Of a DNA stretch of 64,000 bases, positions 60,556 to 64,000 are shown in pieces (within the stretch, counting starts at the first letter, position 1; the number at the start of each line of letters is the position of its first letter). The translations under genes and the position numbers were made by a program. The notes under the pieces were generated by a model, which was not told the DNA's origin, searched no databases, and saw only the letters and a list, made by a program, of their open reading frames with translations. The DNA comes from CAIOTO01 sp040389165 (GTDB taxonomy: Bacteria; Pseudomonadota; Alphaproteobacteria; Paracaedibacterales; CAIOTO01): contig JAZKAK010000021.1 in assembly GCA_040389165.1 (NCBI GenBank), positions 20,999-84,998 of the forward strand. The letters are read 5' to 3'.

Positions 60556-60906
60556 TTAATTAAGACCTCTCTCTTCTACAACAATACTCAAGTGGCTGAA
60601 TGGCTTCTCAATAGAAGTCGCTTTACCACGCCCACGAGCTTGGAAACGACGAAGCTTCATACCCGTTCCAACATATGCATGGCTAACGAAGAGACGATCC
60701 ACATCTAGACCATGATTGTTTTCAGCATTTGCGATTGCTGAAGCGAGTGTTTTACGAACATCTGACGCAACTCTTTTACGAGAGAACATCAAATAAGTCA
60801 TCGCTTTCTCAGCAGCCATCCCGCGAATTGCAGCCGCAACAAGATTTAACTTTCTTGGGCTGACGCGTATATTGCTTAAAATTGCTTTTGCATTTGTTTC
60901 TGACAT
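60556..60906 (-). CDS. rplV: 50S ribosomal protein L22
   Basis: L22, 116 residues, with the tunnel-reaching beta-hairpin region (KLRRFQARGRGKATSIEKPF) and SPRKLNLVAAAIRGM. It abuts rpsC directly. Confidence 0.98.
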   Translation of the reverse strand: MSETNAKAILSNIRVSPRKLNLVAAAIRGMAAEKAMTYLMFSRKRVASDVRKTLASAIANAENNHGLDVDRLFVSHAYVGTGMKLRRFQARGRGKATSIEKPFSHLSIVVEERGLN

Positions 60907-60914
60907 GTGATCAT

Positions 60915-61190
60915 CTACCTCTTTGATTTCTTGTCTGCACCATGCCCGTAATACGTACGGGTAGGAGCAAATTCACCGAGTTTATGACCAACCATGTTTT
61001 CTGAAACAAAAACAGGGATGAATTTATGACCGTTATGTACGCCAAATGTCACACCAACAAACTGTGGAAGTATTGTTGAACGTCGCGACCATGTTTTAAT
61101 GACGTCTTTACGCCCTGATTCTTTTACGGTAGCTGCTTTTTTAAGCAGATACCTATCAAAGAACGGGCCTTTCCAAACTGACCTTGGCAC
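60915..61190 (-). CDS. rpsS: 30S ribosomal protein S19
   Basis: S19, 91 residues: RSVWKGPFFDRYLLKKA, TWSRRSTILPQFVG and HKLGEFAPTRTYYGH. Confidence 0.98.
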   Translation of the reverse strand: MPRSVWKGPFFDRYLLKKAATVKESGRKDVIKTWSRRSTILPQFVGVTFGVHNGHKFIPVFVSENMVGHKLGEFAPTRTYYGHGADKKSKR

Positions 61191-61203
61191 GTCTAGTTAC
61201 TCC

Positions 61204-62031
61204 TTATTTCTTATTACGGCGACGGACAATTTGTGAATCCGTACGCTTGTTTAACCGGGTTTTCTTACCCTTAGTCTTTTTACCCCATGGAGTCACTGGA
61301 TGACGACCACCGGATGTACGCCCTTCACCACCACCATGTGGGTGATCGATCGGGTTCATTGCTACACCACGTACTGTCGGACGAATACCCATCCAACGGC
61401 TACGTCCAGCCTTACCATGTGAACGGTTCTGATGGTCTGGGTTTGAAACCGAACCAACCGTCGCACGACAATCTGACCTTATAAGACGAACTTCACCTGA
61501 AGTAAGCTTTACAATAACATGACTTGCATCACGCCCCATAATTTGCGCATAGGCACCAGCAGAACGAGCCAATTGACCGCCCTTGCCGACTTTCATCTCA
61601 ATATTATGAATAATCGTACCAATTGGCATATTGCGTAACATCATACTATTACCAGGCTTAACGTCTGTTTTATCGCCAGCAATAACTTTATCACCGACCT
61701 GCAAACGTTGAGGAGCAATAATATAACGTTGCTCTTCATCTGTATATTTTATGAGTGCAATAAAGGATGAACGGTTTGGATCATACTCGATCCGCTCCAC
61801 CACACCTTCAATATCGTACTTATTACGAAGAAAGTCAATGATTCTGTAGCGACGCTTGTGTCCACCACCAGTATTCCAGTTTGTTGTACGTCCGTGATGG
61901 TTACGACCACCCGATTTACGTAAACCAAAAGTCAAAGCCTTGAGTGGCTCGCCCTTCCAAAGTCCAGAACGATCAATATTTACTAACTGACGTTGTCCTG
62001 GCGTGGTTGGCTTATAATTCTTAAGTGCCAT
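61204..62031 (-). CDS. rplB: 50S ribosomal protein L2
   Basis: L2, 275 residues, supports the peptidyl-transferase centre. It has the end block MNPIDHPHGGGEGRTSGGRH with the conserved His and the basic C-terminus KGKKTRLNKRTDSQIVRRR. Confidence 0.98.
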   Translation of the reverse strand: MALKNYKPTTPGQRQLVNIDRSGLWKGEPLKALTFGLRKSGGRNHHGRTTNWNTGGGHKRRYRIIDFLRNKYDIEGVVERIEYDPNRSSFIALIKYTDEEQRYIIAPQRLQVGDKVIAGDKTDVKPGNSMMLRNMPIGTIIHNIEMKVGKGGQLARSAGAYAQIMGRDASHVIVKLTSGEVRLIRSDCRATVGSVSNPDHQNRSHGKAGRSRWMGIRPTVRGVAMNPIDHPHGGGEGRTSGGRHPVTPWGKKTKGKKTRLNKRTDSQIVRRRNKK

Positions 62032-62033
62032 TG

Positions 62034-62339
62034 TTATACCCCTGTCGCGACATCAATCCGTTGGCCGGCTTTAAGGCAAATCATTGCCTTTTTAACGTCG
62101 TTTTGTTTACCACGACGGCCACGGAAAATACGTTGTTTGCCTTTTCGAATAAGCGTGTTAACACTTTTAACTTCAACACCAAATACTGCTTCAAACGCTT
62201 CTTTAATTTCTGGCTTAGAAGCCGTTAAAGATACGTTGAAGAAATACTGATTATGAGTTGTCAAAAGGTTCGACTTCTCTGTCAAAATAGGGCTACGAAT
62301 AATATCAAAATGCGCTAACTTAATGTGCTTATTACTCAT
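62034..62339 (-). CDS. rplW: 50S ribosomal protein L23
   Basis: L23, 101 residues, docks SRP and trigger factor at the tunnel exit: IIRSPILTEKSNLL, IKEAFEAVFGVEVKSVNTL. It overlaps rplD by 4 bases. Confidence 0.97.
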   Translation of the reverse strand: MSNKHIKLAHFDIIRSPILTEKSNLLTTHNQYFFNVSLTASKPEIKEAFEAVFGVEVKSVNTLIRKGKQRIFRGRRGKQNDVKKAMICLKAGQRIDVATGV

Positions 62340-62956
62340 TTTAATCTCTCTTCCAACGCACGGATACCGGCAACGCTAATTACAAGTTTTTCCTTACGTA
62401 AAATATCATACACGTTTGCACCAATGTGAGGCAGCGCGTCCATACCAATAATGTTTGCTACAGCCAATGACAAACCAGCATTTACAGATTCACCATCAAT
62501 AAAGAGTGCTGAATGTGTTCCAAAATCCGAAAAACGCTTCAATGCTTCTTTTGTCTTTGCTGATTCCATTTCAAATGATTCAAGAATCAAAAGATTACCA
62601 GAAAGGGCTTTTGCTGACAAAGCCATTCTCAGACCGAGTGCGCGAACCTTCTTAGGTAATGAATAAGCATGGCTATGCGGGACTGGACCAAATATGATAC
62701 CACCACCACGGAACTGTGCGCCACGTTTTGAACCATGACGAGCTCCACCGGAACCTTTTTGTTTTACTATTTTCTTTGTCGAACCACTTACAAAAGAACG
62801 ACTTTTTGTTGCGTGCGTTCCTTGTTGGCGTTTTGACAACTGCCAGTGAACAACACGTGACATAATATCAGTACGTGGTTCAATTGAAAAAATCGCATCA
62901 TTGATTTCGATTTCTTCTTTAACGACATTATTTTTGTCTAGTACATTAATCTTCAT
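62336..62956 (-). CDS. rplD: 50S ribosomal protein L4
   Basis: L4, 206 residues, with the tunnel loop region KQKGSGGARHGSKRGAQFRG and GPVPHSHAYSLPKKVR. In E. coli L4 represses the S10 operon. Overlaps both neighbours by 4 bases. Confidence 0.98.
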   Translation of the reverse strand: MKINVLDKNNVVKEEIEINDAIFSIEPRTDIMSRVVHWQLSKRQQGTHATKSRSFVSGSTKKIVKQKGSGGARHGSKRGAQFRGGGIIFGPVPHSHAYSLPKKVRALGLRMALSAKALSGNLLILESFEMESAKTKEALKRFSDFGTHSALFIDGESVNAGLSLAVANIIGMDALPHIGANVYDILRKEKLVISVAGIRALEERLK

Positions 62957-63612
62957 GCCACCACATCCTTAAGCCGAGCGGCCTTTTTAATGGCGTCGCG
63001 AACGTAAACTATACCACTCTTTGGACCAGGTACACTACCTTTAATATAAATAAGGCCGCGTTCTGCATCAATTGAGTGCACTTGTAGATTTAACTTTGTA
63101 ACACGAACATGTCCCATATGACCGGCCATCTTCTTATTTTTGAAGACCTTACCTGGATCTTGACGGTTACCTGTTGAACCATGACTACGGTGAGAAACAG
63201 AAACACCATGACTGGCACGTAAACCGCCAAAGTTATGACGCTTCATAGCACCAGCAAAACCTTTACCGAGCGATGTGCCGGCAACGTCAACAAACTGGCC
63301 TGACTCAAAATGTCCTGCATTTATTAACGTACCTACGTCGAGAAGATTATCAGGAGATACGCGGAACTCCTTCAATATCTTACAAGGCGCAAGATTTTTT
63401 TTCGCAAAATATTCACGTTGCGGTTTAGCCAGTTTATTTGGGGTCACTTCACGTGTCCCTAATTGAACTGCATCATATCCGTGAACGTCCTGCATTTTTC
63501 GTTCTATGACCGTGCAAGGTGACACCTTCAGCACGGTAACTGGTACTTGATTCCCGCCTGGTTCGAAAACCTGGGTCATACCAATTTTTTCAGCAATTAA
63601 ACCTGATCTCAT
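62953..63612 (-). CDS. rplC: 50S ribosomal protein L3
   Basis: L3, 219 residues: GLIAEKIGMTQVFEPGG, GTSLGKGFAGAMKRHNFGG and SHRSHGSTGNRQDPGKVFKN. It contacts the peptidyl-transferase centre. Confidence 0.98.
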   Translation of the reverse strand: MRSGLIAEKIGMTQVFEPGGNQVPVTVLKVSPCTVIERKMQDVHGYDAVQLGTREVTPNKLAKPQREYFAKKNLAPCKILKEFRVSPDNLLDVGTLINAGHFESGQFVDVAGTSLGKGFAGAMKRHNFGGLRASHGVSVSHRSHGSTGNRQDPGKVFKNKKMAGHMGHVRVTKLNLQVHSIDAERGLIYIKGSVPGPKSGIVYVRDAIKKAARLKDVVA

Positions 63613-63621
63613 GGTTTTTCC

Positions 63622-63930
63622 TTAAAGTTTGATTTCAACATCAACGCCGGCTGCCAAGTCTAGCTTCATCAAAGCATCAACTGTTTGTGGCAACCAATCG
63701 ATAATGTCGAGTAATCGCTTGTGTGTCCGTATTTCAAACTGCTCACGTGATTTTTTATCAATATGAGGAGAACGATTCACTGTATACCGCTGTATGCGCG
63801 TTGGCAAGGGAATTGGGCCACGGACTTGTGCCCCCGTTCTCTTAGCAGTGTTTACAATTTCGCGGACTGATAAATCAAGCAGACGATGATCGTATGCTTG
63901 AAGGCGAATCCTGATTGCTTGGTTTTCCAT
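63622..63930 (-). CDS. rpsJ: 30S ribosomal protein S10 (NusE)
   Basis: S10, 102 residues, also a transcription antitermination factor (NusE). Blocks: IRIRLQAYDHRLLDLS, GPIPLPTRIQRYTVNRSPH and RTHKRLLDI. First gene of the S10 operon, 19 bases after tuf. Confidence 0.98.
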   Translation of the reverse strand: MENQAIRIRLQAYDHRLLDLSVREIVNTAKRTGAQVRGPIPLPTRIQRYTVNRSPHIDKKSREQFEIRTHKRLLDIIDWLPQTVDALMKLDLAAGVDVEIKL

Positions 63931-63949
63931 GCCTTAGTCTCGCTTTCTA

Positions 63950-64000
63950 TTATTTCAAAATTTTCGCAACAACACCCGCACCAACGGTACGACCACCTTC
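63950..64000 (-). CDS. tuf: Elongation factor Tu, C-terminal end (cut by window edge)
   Basis: The last 16 residues and stop of EF-Tu (EGGRTVGAGVVAKILK) are present; the gene continues past the right edge. EF-Tu brings aminoacyl-tRNA to the ribosome. Its place before rpsJ is standard. Confidence 0.94.
   Translation of the reverse strand, partial: EGGRTVGAGVVAKILK

Overview
The window looks like a chromosomal segment from an AT-rich alphaproteobacterium, probably a host-associated or intracellular one of the Holosporales / Paracaedibacter kind. This placement is inferred from gene content only. Alphaproteobacterial markers are a MucR/Ros regulator, a Tim44-domain + MltA + Smr cluster, a short prolyl-tRNA synthetase without the editing insert, a dusB (nifR3) locus and an NDUFAF5-like methyltransferase. 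A host-associated life is suggested by many exported proteins of eukaryotic flavour or low complexity: a patatin phospholipase, a GTPase with a signal peptide, a helical-repeat protein with a textbook IQ motif, and several secreted repeat proteins.

Layout. 1-6.9 kb: partial cysS, rpoZ, a bifunctional (p)ppGpp synthetase/hydrolase, lgt, an isolated yejB-type permease, and uppS-cdsA. 6.9-9.8 kb: a small membrane protein, an exported patatin and an isolated potH-type permease. 9.9-20.9 kb: gyrA, an unknown exported membrane protein, prfA-dusB-fis-like, a RutE-like nitroreductase, a lytic transglycosylase-nfu pair, fliI with csrA, and mucR. 21-27.9 kb: a DMT permease, the exported GTPase, a large fused flavin/iron-sulfur oxidoreductase resembling NfnL+NfnS, and a degenerate BioC/NDUFAF5-like methyltransferase. 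28-32.6 kb: an RND pump and its adaptor; the adaptor is interrupted by a 100-N assembly gap inside a 15-bp tandem repeat. 32.8-39.4 kb: an exported His/Gly-tailed protein, a LonB/AAA_32-type protease, an intergenic palindrome cluster and the 1011-residue IQ-motif protein. 39.7-48.9 kb: housekeeping genes (Tim44-like, mltA, smr, rlmH, rsfS, tsaC/sua5, mrp, a glycine-zipper lipoprotein, proS) mixed with secreted low-complexity proteins.

48.9-50.4 kb is the most unusual stretch. A secreted protein made of five 56-residue repeats lies between the intact proS end and a second, diverged copy of the last 40 proS codons. Next to that is a broken toxin-antitoxin remnant, in which a Phd/YefM-like antitoxin start is joined to what looks like a toxin C-terminus. 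Together these suggest a small decayed insertion at the proS 3' end.

50.5-64 kb is the S10-spc-alpha ribosomal supercluster on the minus strand, from the 3' end of tuf through rpsJ to rplQ, with secY and adk in their usual places. It is tightly packed and ends in a clear terminator after rplQ. No CRISPR array, complete insertion sequence, rRNA or tRNA gene was seen.
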